Assembly: GCA_943356425.1 (NCBI GenBank) | Contig: CALRFE010000011.1 | Location: 1-15,446, forward strand | Length of the DNA: 15,446 bases | Source of the DNA: Candidatus Nomurabacteria bacterium | Lineage (GTDB): Bacteria; Patescibacteriota; Minisyncoccia; Phycocordibacterales; UBA9973 | Direction of reading: 5' to 3' | Shown: piece after piece, positions 6,546 through 12,953 of the stretch | Position numbering within the stretch: position 1 is the first letter of the stretch | Layout: every line of letters begins with the position of its first letter | Notes under the pieces: generated by a model | The model's database searches: none | Seen by the model: only the letters and a program-made list of their open reading frames with translations | Told to the model about the DNA's origin: nothing | Made by a program: the position numbers and the translations under genes

Positions 6546-7322
6546 CTAAAGAAGCGACTCCAAACTATAGAGCCCAATGAGCTCTTGTTCTTCTTGCTTT
6601 GAAAGCACTTTTTGATATTTTGCACCTTTGACACCTTTGACACGTTTCTCGCATACATCCCAGGTCTTGTCGACATGCACTTTTCCGCCGACAAAGCTCA
6701 CGTATGAATATGCTTCACCTTTTTTACCTTTTGATTTTTTTGTCGGCGTTTTTTGCTCATGGACCGTACCGCCCAGCATTTTTTCATATTGATCCATGGT
6801 GCCCGAAAAAAGGAGCACCATTTCTCCCGCCGCAAATCCAGTGGCGATCGCATCAACGCGCTCATTGCCGACAAATCCGGCGTGACCTTTTACTTTTTCC
6901 CACGTGATCGTCCTCGTCAAAGAGAGCCTGCGTGCGATTTCTAAAAGCGCTGCCCAGAGCTCTTGATTGAGTACGGGCTCTTTTGTCGCCGTCCGCCAAT
7001 TATTTTTCTCCCAACCGTAGACCCATTTTGTGATGCCATTCAATACATATGCCGAATCAAGATGGACGGTAATATCGCCTGCAAATTTCTCTGGCTTTTT
7101 TTCAATATACAAAAGCGCTTCAATTGCAGCCATCAATTCCATCCGATTATTTGTCGTGTGTGTTTCCTTGCCACCAAGCTCGGCAACGAGCGTATTCTCT
7201 TTACTCTCTTCTCTTTGCTCTTTGCTCTTTGTGATAACAACGGCGCCCCATCCTCCCCTCCCCGGATTTCCGAGCGAGCTTCCGTCAGTATATATGGTGA
7301 TGTGATTTTTCTTTGATTTCAT
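6546..7322 (-). CDS. rnhA: Ribonuclease HI with C-terminal hybrid-binding (viroplasmin-like) domain
   Basis: 258 residues. Degrades RNA in RNA-DNA hybrids. The catalytic domain (about 7-165) has Asp13 in YTDGS, Glu62 in NNRMELMAA, Asp89 in HLDSAYV, and Asp157 in NERVDAIA, with His147 in VKGHAG: all four acidic catalytic residues are present. After a Lys-rich linker (190-203), residues about 205-250 (YVSFVGGKVHVDKTW, CEKRVKGVKGAKYQKV) resemble the hybrid-binding domain of eukaryotic-type RNase H1 (caulimovirus viroplasmin family). In those enzymes it sits at the N-terminus. Residues about 31-43 (KSKEQREESKEN) are a charged insertion between beta strands, encoded by a heptamer repeat. The gene starts 5 bp after recJ ends, with no Shine-Dalgarno, implying translational coupling. 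Confidence 0.92.
   Translation of the reverse strand: MKSKKNHITIYTDGSSLGNPGRGGWGAVVITKSKEQREESKENTLVAELGGKETHTTNNRMELMAAIEALLYIEKKPEKFAGDITVHLDSAYVLNGITKWVYGWEKNNWRTATKEPVLNQELWAALLEIARRLSLTRTITWEKVKGHAGFVGNERVDAIATGFAAGEMVLLFSGTMDQYEKMLGGTVHEQKTPTKKSKGKKGEAYSYVSFVGGKVHVDKTWDVCEKRVKGVKGAKYQKVLSKQEEQELIGLYSLESLL
7211..7231. repeat. Tandem heptamer CTCTTTG x3 inside rnhA
   Basis: Three exact copies (7211-7217, 7218-7224, 7225-7231), with degenerate pyrimidine-rich copies on the left side. It encodes part of the KSKEQREESKEN insertion. A 7-bp unit is not a multiple of three, so gain or loss of one copy would shift the frame. Confidence 0.8.
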
Positions 7323-7327
7323 AATTT

Positions 7328-8977
7328 TTATAGTATATCAATAATTCGAAGTCGGAGCTCGACTCGTCCCGCGAAGCGTGAAAGTTCGAAGGTGCCGATG
7401 AGGTTTGCCGTTACGCCTTTTTCCGGTTGCTTTTTGAATTTTTCGCCCGTCGTAAAAAATGCGATCGATTTGACGAACTTGTTACCGTCGGCGACGATGA
7501 GCTCGAGATGGTTTTTTTCTTTACCGAAAAGTTTCAGATCGCGCACTAAAATATTTTCAAACAGAAATGTCGGCTTCGCATGTCCCAAACCGTACGGCGC
7601 GAGCTTTTCAATATTGTTGTAATGATCGAGATTTACATCGGAAAGCAAAAGTGTCGCATCGATATTTTGTACCCCAACTTCTTTTTCTCGTTTCAATCCT
7701 TCGTATGCTTTTCCGAGATCATCGGAGAGGTGGTGGACATGCTCGCGACTAACGGTGAATCCGCCGGCGAGCTCATGTCCACCGAACGTCACAAAAGAAT
7801 CTTTGATCGCCGTCATGATTTCAACTACACTGACCGATCCGTCTGAACGGCATGATCCGCGAAGATTTCCGTCTTCGTCTTCCGAACCCCAAACGAACAC
7901 CGGTCGCGCGGAAATATCCAAAATTTTTCCCGCAACGAGTCCGAGCACGCCGGCTTGCCATTTTGGATTGCCGATGACGATCACCGGTGTCTCTTCTCTC
8001 GTCTCGAGCGCATGCTTCACTTCTTTCATGATCGTCGCAACCAGCGTCTTACGCGTGTCGTTTATTTTCGTCAAATGATCTGCGAGCATTCCTGCTTCGA
8101 GTTCATCACGCGTCTTTAAAAGTTCGAATGCGCGCGTTGGATTGTCCATGCGCGATGCTGCATTGATTCGCGGTGTGACCATAAACGTGATATCGTCTTC
8201 GGTAATATAGCGCTGATCGATATCCATTTTGCGAAGAAGCTGTTTCAAGCCTGGACGTGGAGATTTTCGAAACACAAGGAGACCATAATATGCGATTGCG
8301 CGATTTTCTCCAACGAGCGGAACCATGTCTGAGAGCGTCGCAAGTCCTGCCATATCGAGGAGCCATTTCTCAAAACCGTCGTCGAGGCCGAGTTCTACGC
8401 CGTATTTTTTTACAAAACCTTGCACGAATTTGAACGCGACACCTGAGCCACAGAGCATATCGAACGGATATGCATCGTCTTTTTGTTTTGGATTTAAAAT
8501 TGCAAATGCATTCGGCAAAATTTCATGCGGTTCGTGGTGATCCGTAATGATCACATCGATTCCCGCTTCTTGTGCGCGAGCGACTTCTTTGACTGCAGTA
8601 ATACCGAGGTCGATCGTTATTAAAAGTTTTGTGCCATCGGTGATAAATGTCTCGAGCGCGTCACCATGAAGTCCGTATCCTTCATCATGGCGATGTGGAA
8701 TATAAAAAGCGACATTCTTGTAGCCAACTTTATCGAAAAAATCATGAAGAATGACTGCGCCGGGAATTCCGTCGCAATCATAGTCACTATAGATGGTTAT
8801 TTTTTCACCAGCATCAATCGCCGTCTTTAGACGCGTGACCGCCTTGTCCATATCTTTCATCAAGAATGGATCATGAAAATGGATTTCGTATGAGGGAGAT
8901 AAAAAAAGCTCGCGATCGCTTTGATCCGTAATCCCTCGACGAGTAAGTAAGTTTTCTAGGAAATCAGTTGTGGACAT
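7328..8977 (-). CDS. recJ: Single-stranded-DNA 5'-exonuclease RecJ
   Basis: 549 residues, near the usual 550-580. Degrades single-stranded DNA 5' to 3' in recombination, mismatch repair and processing of imported strands. DHH domain: motif I YSDYDCDGIPG (Asp65, Asp67, Asp69), Asp123 in ITIDLGIT, and motif III Asp146-His147-His148 in VIITDHHEPHE. The DHHA1 region has GGHELAGGF, and the C-terminal OB-like part contains ENILVRDLKLFGK. The Cys common in the T-V-D-C-G motif is Leu124. First gene of recJ-rnhA-comEC. ATG start; no Shine-Dalgarno. A TAGAAT hexamer lies 7 nt before the ATG but has no matching -35. Confidence 0.94.
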   Translation of the reverse strand: MSTTDFLENLLTRRGITDQSDRELFLSPSYEIHFHDPFLMKDMDKAVTRLKTAIDAGEKITIYSDYDCDGIPGAVILHDFFDKVGYKNVAFYIPHRHDEGYGLHGDALETFITDGTKLLITIDLGITAVKEVARAQEAGIDVIITDHHEPHEILPNAFAILNPKQKDDAYPFDMLCGSGVAFKFVQGFVKKYGVELGLDDGFEKWLLDMAGLATLSDMVPLVGENRAIAYYGLLVFRKSPRPGLKQLLRKMDIDQRYITEDDITFMVTPRINAASRMDNPTRAFELLKTRDELEAGMLADHLTKINDTRKTLVATIMKEVKHALETREETPVIVIGNPKWQAGVLGLVAGKILDISARPVFVWGSEDEDGNLRGSCRSDGSVSVVEIMTAIKDSFVTFGGHELAGGFTVSREHVHHLSDDLGKAYEGLKREKEVGVQNIDATLLLSDVNLDHYNNIEKLAPYGLGHAKPTFLFENILVRDLKLFGKEKNHLELIVADGNKFVKSIAFFTTGEKFKKQPEKGVTANLIGTFELSRFAGRVELRLRIIDIL

Positions 8978-9018
8978 ACTGGCAATTCTACCATAGACCC
9001 GAAAACACGGCTGGGAAT

Positions 9019-9056
9019 TAAAAAGAGCCTGTAATTTTCATTACAAGCCCTTTTTA
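9019..9056 (-). terminator. Terminator of purC
   Basis: Stem 9019-9035 with 9040-9056. The two non-Watson-Crick positions (9029/9046 and 9026/9049) are G-U wobbles only when read on the minus strand, and the T-tract is also correct for the minus strand, downstream of the purC stop. Confidence 0.8.
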
Positions 9057-9073
9057 TTTGATTCAAAAAAGAA

Positions 9074-10045
9074 TTATTCTACTTCAAATTTCGCAAGTAT
9101 CGTCAGTGCTTTTACGCGGATATCTTCAAAAAGATCAGGAGCTGGACATGGTTCAAATGTCTCGCCGGTCATCTTTTCAAACAATTCAATATATCGTGCC
9201 GTAACTGTTTCGATGAAGGTGTCAGACATTTGGGGAACTTCCTGTCCTGGTTCACCCATGAAACCCTGTTCCATCAACCACTCACGCACAAACTCCTTTG
9301 AAAGCTGTTTTTGTTTTTCACCTTTCTGTTGTCGTTCTTCGTATCCTTCGAGATAAAAGAACCGGCTACTATCAGGCGTATGGATCTCATCAATGAGCAG
9401 AATTTTTCCGTTATTGTCTTTCCCGAATTCATACTTCGTGTCCACCAGAATCAGTCCGTGGCGATTCGCTTCTTCGCTCCCGAATTTGAACAGGTCATAA
9501 GTGTATTTTTCAAGGATCAGATAATCCTCTCGGCTCACCAAACCACTGCTGATGATTTCTTCTTTCGAAATATCAAGGTCATGACCTTCGTCAGCTTTGG
9601 TCGTCGGTGTAATGATCGGGGAAGAAAATGCTTCGTTCTCTTTCATCCCATCAGGTATTGGCACGCCACAAATCACACGGGCACCTTCTTTATATTTGCG
9701 GAAAGAACTGCCCACGAGGTATCCGCGGATGACCATCTCAACTTTGAATGGATTGCATTTCACACCAAAAGAAACATTGGGGTGCGGAGATGAGAGCAAC
9801 CAGTTGGGGACGATATCAGCGGTGAGCGCAAGTGTCTTTGCTGCAATTTGGTTGAGCACCTGTCCTTTGTAAGGAATAGGTTTCGGAAGGACAATATCAA
9901 ACGCTGAGATGCGATCACTTGCGATCATCAGAAGATAATCTTCAAAAGTGTACACATCACGAACTTTGCCGCGATACAGTTTTTGTTGACCGAGTTTCAA
10001 ATTAGTTTCCTGAATTGTCGGGATTTTGATTGTTTGACTGGACAT
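9074..10045 (-). CDS. purC: Phosphoribosylaminoimidazole-succinocarboxamide (SAICAR) synthase
   Basis: Joins CAIR and aspartate with ATP to form SAICAR in purine synthesis; cytoplasmic. Motifs: YRGKVRDVY near the N-terminus, ASDRISAFDIVLPKPIPYKG, MVIRGYLVGSSFRKY, TPTTKADEGHD, ILVDTKYEFG and DEIHTPDSSRF. About 323 residues, the longer yeast ADE1-like form, not the about 240-residue short bacterial form. Start: an in-frame ATG at 10108 exists, but it lies inside the promoter (-35 at 10108-10103). The ATG at 10045 (MSSQTIKIPTIQETNL) gives a normal N-terminus and is chosen. No other purine gene is in the window; CPR genomes often have incomplete pathways, so it may act with scattered genes or with imported intermediates. 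Monocistronic, with its own promoter and terminator. Confidence 0.93.
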   Translation of the reverse strand: MSSQTIKIPTIQETNLKLGQQKLYRGKVRDVYTFEDYLLMIASDRISAFDIVLPKPIPYKGQVLNQIAAKTLALTADIVPNWLLSSPHPNVSFGVKCNPFKVEMVIRGYLVGSSFRKYKEGARVICGVPIPDGMKENEAFSSPIITPTTKADEGHDLDISKEEIISSGLVSREDYLILEKYTYDLFKFGSEEANRHGLILVDTKYEFGKDNNGKILLIDEIHTPDSSRFFYLEGYEERQQKGEKQKQLSKEFVREWLMEQGFMGEPGQEVPQMSDTFIETVTARYIELFEKMTGETFEPCPAPDLFEDIRVKALTILAKFEVE

Positions 10046-10080
10046 GTGAATGAATTTAGAGGTTTGAAAATGTTTCCCTG

Positions 10081-10108
10081 ATAGTACCGCATGGCCATAA
10101 ATAGTCAA
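10081..10108 (-). promoter_or_regulatory. Predicted sigma70 promoter of purC
   Basis: On the minus strand TTGACT (10108-10103), 16 nt, TACTAT (10086-10081). Start of transcription near 10074, so the leader is about 29 nt to the ATG at 10045. This rules out the ATG at 10108 as the start. Confidence 0.6.
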
Positions 10109-10187
10109 CCCGGTAGTAGATTTTGGCGAGACAATGTTTCAATATTGCGCGCTTCGCGTATCGCCAAAACTCACCACCGGGTCAACT
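10103..10187 (-). repeat. Long imperfect inverted repeat overlapping the purC -35 box
   Basis: Arms 10103-10129 and 10161-10187. On the minus strand 26 of 27 positions pair, with five G-U wobbles and one mismatch; on the plus strand those five wobbles would be A-C mismatches. The 31-nt loop holds smaller GC palindromes. It lies between the oxygenase terminator and purC, so it could be an RNA element or an operator over the promoter. No U-tract. Confidence 0.6.
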
Positions 10188-10192
10188 CGCAA

Positions 10193-10230
10193 AAAAAATC
10201 CCTCAAACCAAAGGGTAAGAGAGATTTTTT
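10193..10230 (-). terminator. Terminator of the 2OG-Fe(II) oxygenase gene
   Basis: Stem 10193-10204 with 10219-10230, one G-U wobble on the minus strand, and a run of T on the minus strand. It lies just after the stop at 10248. Confidence 0.75.
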
Positions 10231-10247
10231 ATTTACAACATGAAAAA

Positions 10248-11165
10248 TTAGGCGACTTTTTTATCCAATTCCGGAAAATAAATCGTTCCAGGTTTTTCTG
10301 GAACTTGTGCGGTAGCATCATGAGCAAAAAACACAATTGACCAGCGTTTAACACCGATCATTCCATCAGGAAGTCGAACCCAGTGCGGAGTCGGCGTAAT
10401 TTGCCCTCCTTCAAATTTTTCAATGTATTTGAATACTGAAGGAACCGCTTGCAAGTCACTCTGGAATCCGATTTTTTCGTAAATTATGTTTCCGCCCATG
10501 CGTGTGAACAATTTTTTACCGCCAAAAACCAAAGTTTGACCGGGGTATCCCTTCTGGTTGTACAGAAATTGGCTTCCATCGCGTGTAAGCAATACAAGAC
10601 CCGGGTGGGAATCAGCAATAGGAAAAGTAAGTGTGTCACGGTCAGCATGTGGTTGTGCTAAAAATTCTTCAACAGAATTTTTCACATCATAATCAAGGAG
10701 ACGAAGCGTGTGTTGATTTTTTGAAGCTTCAGTACTGATGAAATATGAGAGCGGTTGCGTTTCATTATCGTTAACCGGAACCATAATTTTTTCAGCTACA
10801 GAACAGGCAAGTCCAAGAGAATGTTTGTATAAAACATCACACGCTTTCAAAAATTCTTTATAGTCAGTAGTATCTACTTCTGACCATTCAAGCAATTTGA
10901 GTAACCGGGGACGATAATGAAAAAAATACTTTTTGTCATGTATCCCGCCAGAGCGACGAATGAGTCCATCGTCTACTCCTTCATTTGAGGTTTTTGAAAG
11001 GTCAAAGGACCATTTTTTTAGAAAATTTTCGTCTTTTTCTGCTTCCTCGATCAATGAGCGAAATCCGGTAATTACAGTGTCAATGATTGATTGCGGAGGA
11101 ACGCCATCTACGAAAGCATACCCTTTTTCAGTAAGGTTTTGTTGCAGTGCGCTTAAATTTTTCAT
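10248..11165 (-). CDS. 2-oxoglutarate/Fe(II)-dependent oxygenase, isopenicillin-N-synthase-like
   Basis: 305 residues. The C-terminal jelly-roll carries the Fe ligands His173 and Asp175 in QPHADRDTLT and His261 in TPTPHWVRLP, and Arg274-x-Ser276 in VKRWSIVFFAHD, which binds 2-oxoglutarate in this family. The arrangement HTLRLLDYD, H-A-D, DGSQFLYNQKGYPGQTLVF and the distal H then R-x-S fits the IPNS/plant-type 2OG oxygenase superfamily. The N-terminal 110 residues are helical and unlike the usual DIOX_N consensus, so the substrate cannot be guessed. Catalytically competent by its visible residues. Monocistronic with promoter and terminator; unrelated to its neighbours, so it may have been acquired by transfer. 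No Shine-Dalgarno. Confidence 0.8.
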   Translation of the reverse strand: MKNLSALQQNLTEKGYAFVDGVPPQSIIDTVITGFRSLIEEAEKDENFLKKWSFDLSKTSNEGVDDGLIRRSGGIHDKKYFFHYRPRLLKLLEWSEVDTTDYKEFLKACDVLYKHSLGLACSVAEKIMVPVNDNETQPLSYFISTEASKNQHTLRLLDYDVKNSVEEFLAQPHADRDTLTFPIADSHPGLVLLTRDGSQFLYNQKGYPGQTLVFGGKKLFTRMGGNIIYEKIGFQSDLQAVPSVFKYIEKFEGGQITPTPHWVRLPDGMIGVKRWSIVFFAHDATAQVPEKPGTIYFPELDKKVA

Positions 11166-11192
11166 GATTGGTAATGAGTTTTTGTTTCCACT

Positions 11193-11220
11193 ATTAAAGC
11201 ATATTTTGGAGAAAGGTCAA
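11193..11220 (-). promoter_or_regulatory. Predicted promoter of the 2OG-Fe(II) oxygenase gene
   Basis: On the minus strand TTGACC (11220-11215), 16 nt, TTTAAT (11198-11193); leader about 20 nt. Confidence 0.5.
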
Positions 11221-11230
11221 TGGGGTCAGG

Positions 11231-11348
11231 TTTTAGCTGATAGTTTTTAGGTTTTAGGAAATTTCTTAAAACTACATGAGCGCGGCCGAAGGCCGCGCTC
11301 ATGTAGTTTTATATTATTCGTATTTAAGCTAAAAACTATCACCTAAAA
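11231..11348. repeat. Nested inverted repeats downstream of pgk
   Basis: An outer inverted repeat (11231-11250 and 11329-11348, 19 of 20 positions matching) encloses the 21-bp terminator hairpin. The whole 118-bp block could fold as one large two-level structure. Confidence 0.75.
11267..11311 (-). terminator. 21-bp perfect hairpin, probable terminator of the tpiA-pgk operon
   Basis: Arms 11267-11287 and 11291-11311, GAA triloop, GC-rich core. On the minus strand an imperfect T-run follows (TTTTAAGAAATTT). It lies 46 bp past the pgk stop. Confidence 0.7.
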
Positions 11349-11356
11349 CCTTTCAC

Positions 11357-12484
11357 CTAGTTCAACGCTTTAATTCCCGGCAATGTCCCTTTTGCCAAAT
11401 ATTCGAGCGTTGCTCCCCCGCCGGTTGAGACAAAGGTGAACTGGTGTTCCATCTTCTTTTTGGAAATTATTTCTGCAGTGTCGCCGCCGCCAATGATCGA
11501 TGTCGCGCCTTTCTTTGTCGCAAGCGCGAGCGCTTCAAGCGCAATTTCAGTACCTGCATCGTATCCTGATTTCCCGAGCGGTCCGTTCCAGAGGACAAAT
11601 TTCGCCATAACTATTTTTGCAACGAGCACAGAAAGTGACTCCGGCCCGATGTCGACAATGTAGTCATCCTTTCCCACCTCATTTGCTTTCTTCACCCTGC
11701 CTCCATATTTTTTTTCAGAAATATCTTCAGTCACGAACACATCTGATGGAACCTGTATTTTCTTGTTCTTCAAAAGCGTTTTGATTCCTTGTGCATCGCG
11801 ATCAGTCAACGATCTGCCGATTTGGAATCCTTCCGACGAGATGAATGTATTTGCGAGCGCACCACCAATAAAGAGAGCGTCTGCGGATTTGAGATATTTT
11901 TTAATAAGTGGAAGTTTTGTTGCAAACTTCGCTCCACCTAAAATAAACAGGAACGGGTGCTTTGGCTTGAACACTTGCGCTAGATGGAACACTTCTTGTT
12001 CAAGTTGAAGTCCTGCGTATCTTGGTAATTTTTTTGCAACACCGACGACGGATGCATGCGCTCGGTGCGAGACAGAAAATGCATCATTTACATAGATATC
12101 TGCCATAGTAGCAAGTTTTTGTGCAAGTTTCTGGTCGTTCTTTTTTTCACCCTTTTCTTTGCGAATATTTTCAAGAAGTGTAACCGAACCGTTCACAAGC
12201 TTCATACTTTCTTCTTTAGAAAGTATCGTTTCTTTACAAAATGAATGTTTTAAAAATTTTCCAAGCGCCTTTGATACTGGGAGCAAGCTCTTGGTACCAT
12301 CATCACCCAAGTGTGCAACAAGAATTACTTTCGCGCCCGCTTTTTGCAAATATTTGATCGTTGGCAATGCTTTTGTGATGCGAAATGGATCAGCAACTTT
12401 TCCATTTTCAATCGGAACGTTAAAATCAACACGTACGAGCACGCGCTTACCTTTAAGATTCTTAAGTTTCTTAATTGACTTCAT
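11357..12484 (-). CDS. pgk: Phosphoglycerate kinase
   Basis: 375 residues, slightly shorter than the common 390-400. Transfers phosphate between 1,3-bisphosphoglycerate and ADP in glycolysis; cytoplasmic. Motifs: RVLVRVDFNVPIENGKV at the N-terminus, PTIKYLQKAGAKVILVAHLG, VNDAFSVSHRAHASV, FILGGAKFATKLPLI, VLWNGPLGKSG, IIGGGDTAEII and FVSTGGGATLEYLAKGTLPG. Two usually strict sites vary: SHLGRP is AHLGDD and LENLRFHPGE is LENIRKEKGE, as seen in divergent enzymes; activity is still expected. ATG start with no Shine-Dalgarno. Last gene of the operon, 70 bp after the four-helix-bundle ORF; the gap is AT-rich with repeat-like motifs. Confidence 0.96.
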   Translation of the reverse strand: MKSIKKLKNLKGKRVLVRVDFNVPIENGKVADPFRITKALPTIKYLQKAGAKVILVAHLGDDGTKSLLPVSKALGKFLKHSFCKETILSKEESMKLVNGSVTLLENIRKEKGEKKNDQKLAQKLATMADIYVNDAFSVSHRAHASVVGVAKKLPRYAGLQLEQEVFHLAQVFKPKHPFLFILGGAKFATKLPLIKKYLKSADALFIGGALANTFISSEGFQIGRSLTDRDAQGIKTLLKNKKIQVPSDVFVTEDISEKKYGGRVKKANEVGKDDYIVDIGPESLSVLVAKIVMAKFVLWNGPLGKSGYDAGTEIALEALALATKKGATSIIGGGDTAEIISKKKMEHQFTFVSTGGGATLEYLAKGTLPGIKALN

Positions 12485-12554
12485 ATAATAAATAGAAATA
12501 CTAAATTCGAATATCTAAATCCGAAACAAATTCTAAATAAAAAATATCAAAAAT
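12485..12554. other. AT-rich gap with degenerate repeats between pgk and four-helix-bundle ORF
   Basis: Contains variants of a motif such as TAAATCCGAA, AAATTCGAA and AAATTCTAAAT. TAAATCCGAA (12516-12525) is the inverted copy of TTCGGATTTA at 12944-12953 on the other side of the ORF. No terminator or Shine-Dalgarno is seen. Confidence 0.5.
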
Positions 12555-12911
12555 TCAAACCGATTTCGTAACTATTGAACCAAAAATCATTGTGAGTTCT
12601 TTTGCTTCCTGAGAAAGTGATTTTCTTTCCTTTTCACCATCAATCGTGTCCGAATCAAGTAATGATAACCAGTATACCGTTTCTTTTGCTTCTTTCCTAC
12701 AAATTTTGATTCTCATTAGAAAATCCTTTTTACTCAATGATTCATTGGCTTCAATGTAATTTGCTCCGATTGAACCCGATGATCGCACTACTTGTTTGCC
12801 ATCTTCAATGACCGAAAGTGTTTTCTTTAGTTTACCGACAAACAACCTAACTCTTTTTGCAAATGCAAGCGTTCGATCTTCCAGATCGTATTGTTTTTTA
12901 ATTTCTCCCAT
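12555..12911 (-). CDS. Four-helix-bundle protein (23S rRNA-IVP / S23 family)
   Basis: 118 residues, normal family length. The family signature is clear: YDLEDRTLAFAKRV at the start, QVVRSSGSIGANYIEANES in the middle, and KKDFLMRIKICRKEAKETVY then WLSLLDS. The first members were found encoded in intervening sequences within 23S rRNA genes; stand-alone copies are scattered in many genomes and their function is unknown. Basic and helical, possibly nucleic-acid binding or oligomeric (inference). It sits between tpiA and pgk, with AT-rich flanks that carry a 10-bp inverted repeat, so it looks like a later insertion in the operon. ATG start with no Shine-Dalgarno. Confidence 0.9.
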   Translation of the reverse strand: MGEIKKQYDLEDRTLAFAKRVRLFVGKLKKTLSVIEDGKQVVRSSGSIGANYIEANESLSKKDFLMRIKICRKEAKETVYWLSLLDSDTIDGEKERKSLSQEAKELTMIFGSIVTKSV

Positions 12912-12943
12912 TTTGTGCTTGTTTAGGATTTCGAAATTAGTGC

Positions 12944-12953
12944 TTCGGATTTA
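12944..12953. repeat. Right copy of the 10-bp inverted repeat flanking the four-helix-bundle ORF
   Basis: TTCGGATTTA, exact inverse of 12516-12525. Its last three bases are the tpiA stop codon on the minus strand, placing the cassette edge exactly at the end of tpiA. Nearby TTAGGATTT (12922-12930) resembles a further degenerate copy. Confidence 0.55.

Noticed and set aside
9311..9793. 160-aa open frame on the plus strand
   Set aside because: Entirely antisense to purC, which is a certain gene; no motif seen.
10046..10108. Extension of purC to the ATG at 10108
   Set aside because: The ATG lies in the -35 box of the predicted promoter, and the 21 extra residues do not resemble the family N-terminus.
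10134..10340. 68-aa plus-strand frame in the purC/oxygenase gap
   Set aside because: Runs through the hairpins and terminator and into the antisense end of the oxygenase; no start signal or motif.
11166..11356. CRISPR-like repeats or a tRNA in the palindrome-rich gap
   Set aside because: The repeats are inverted, not direct and evenly spaced, and no cloverleaf or CCA end is seen.
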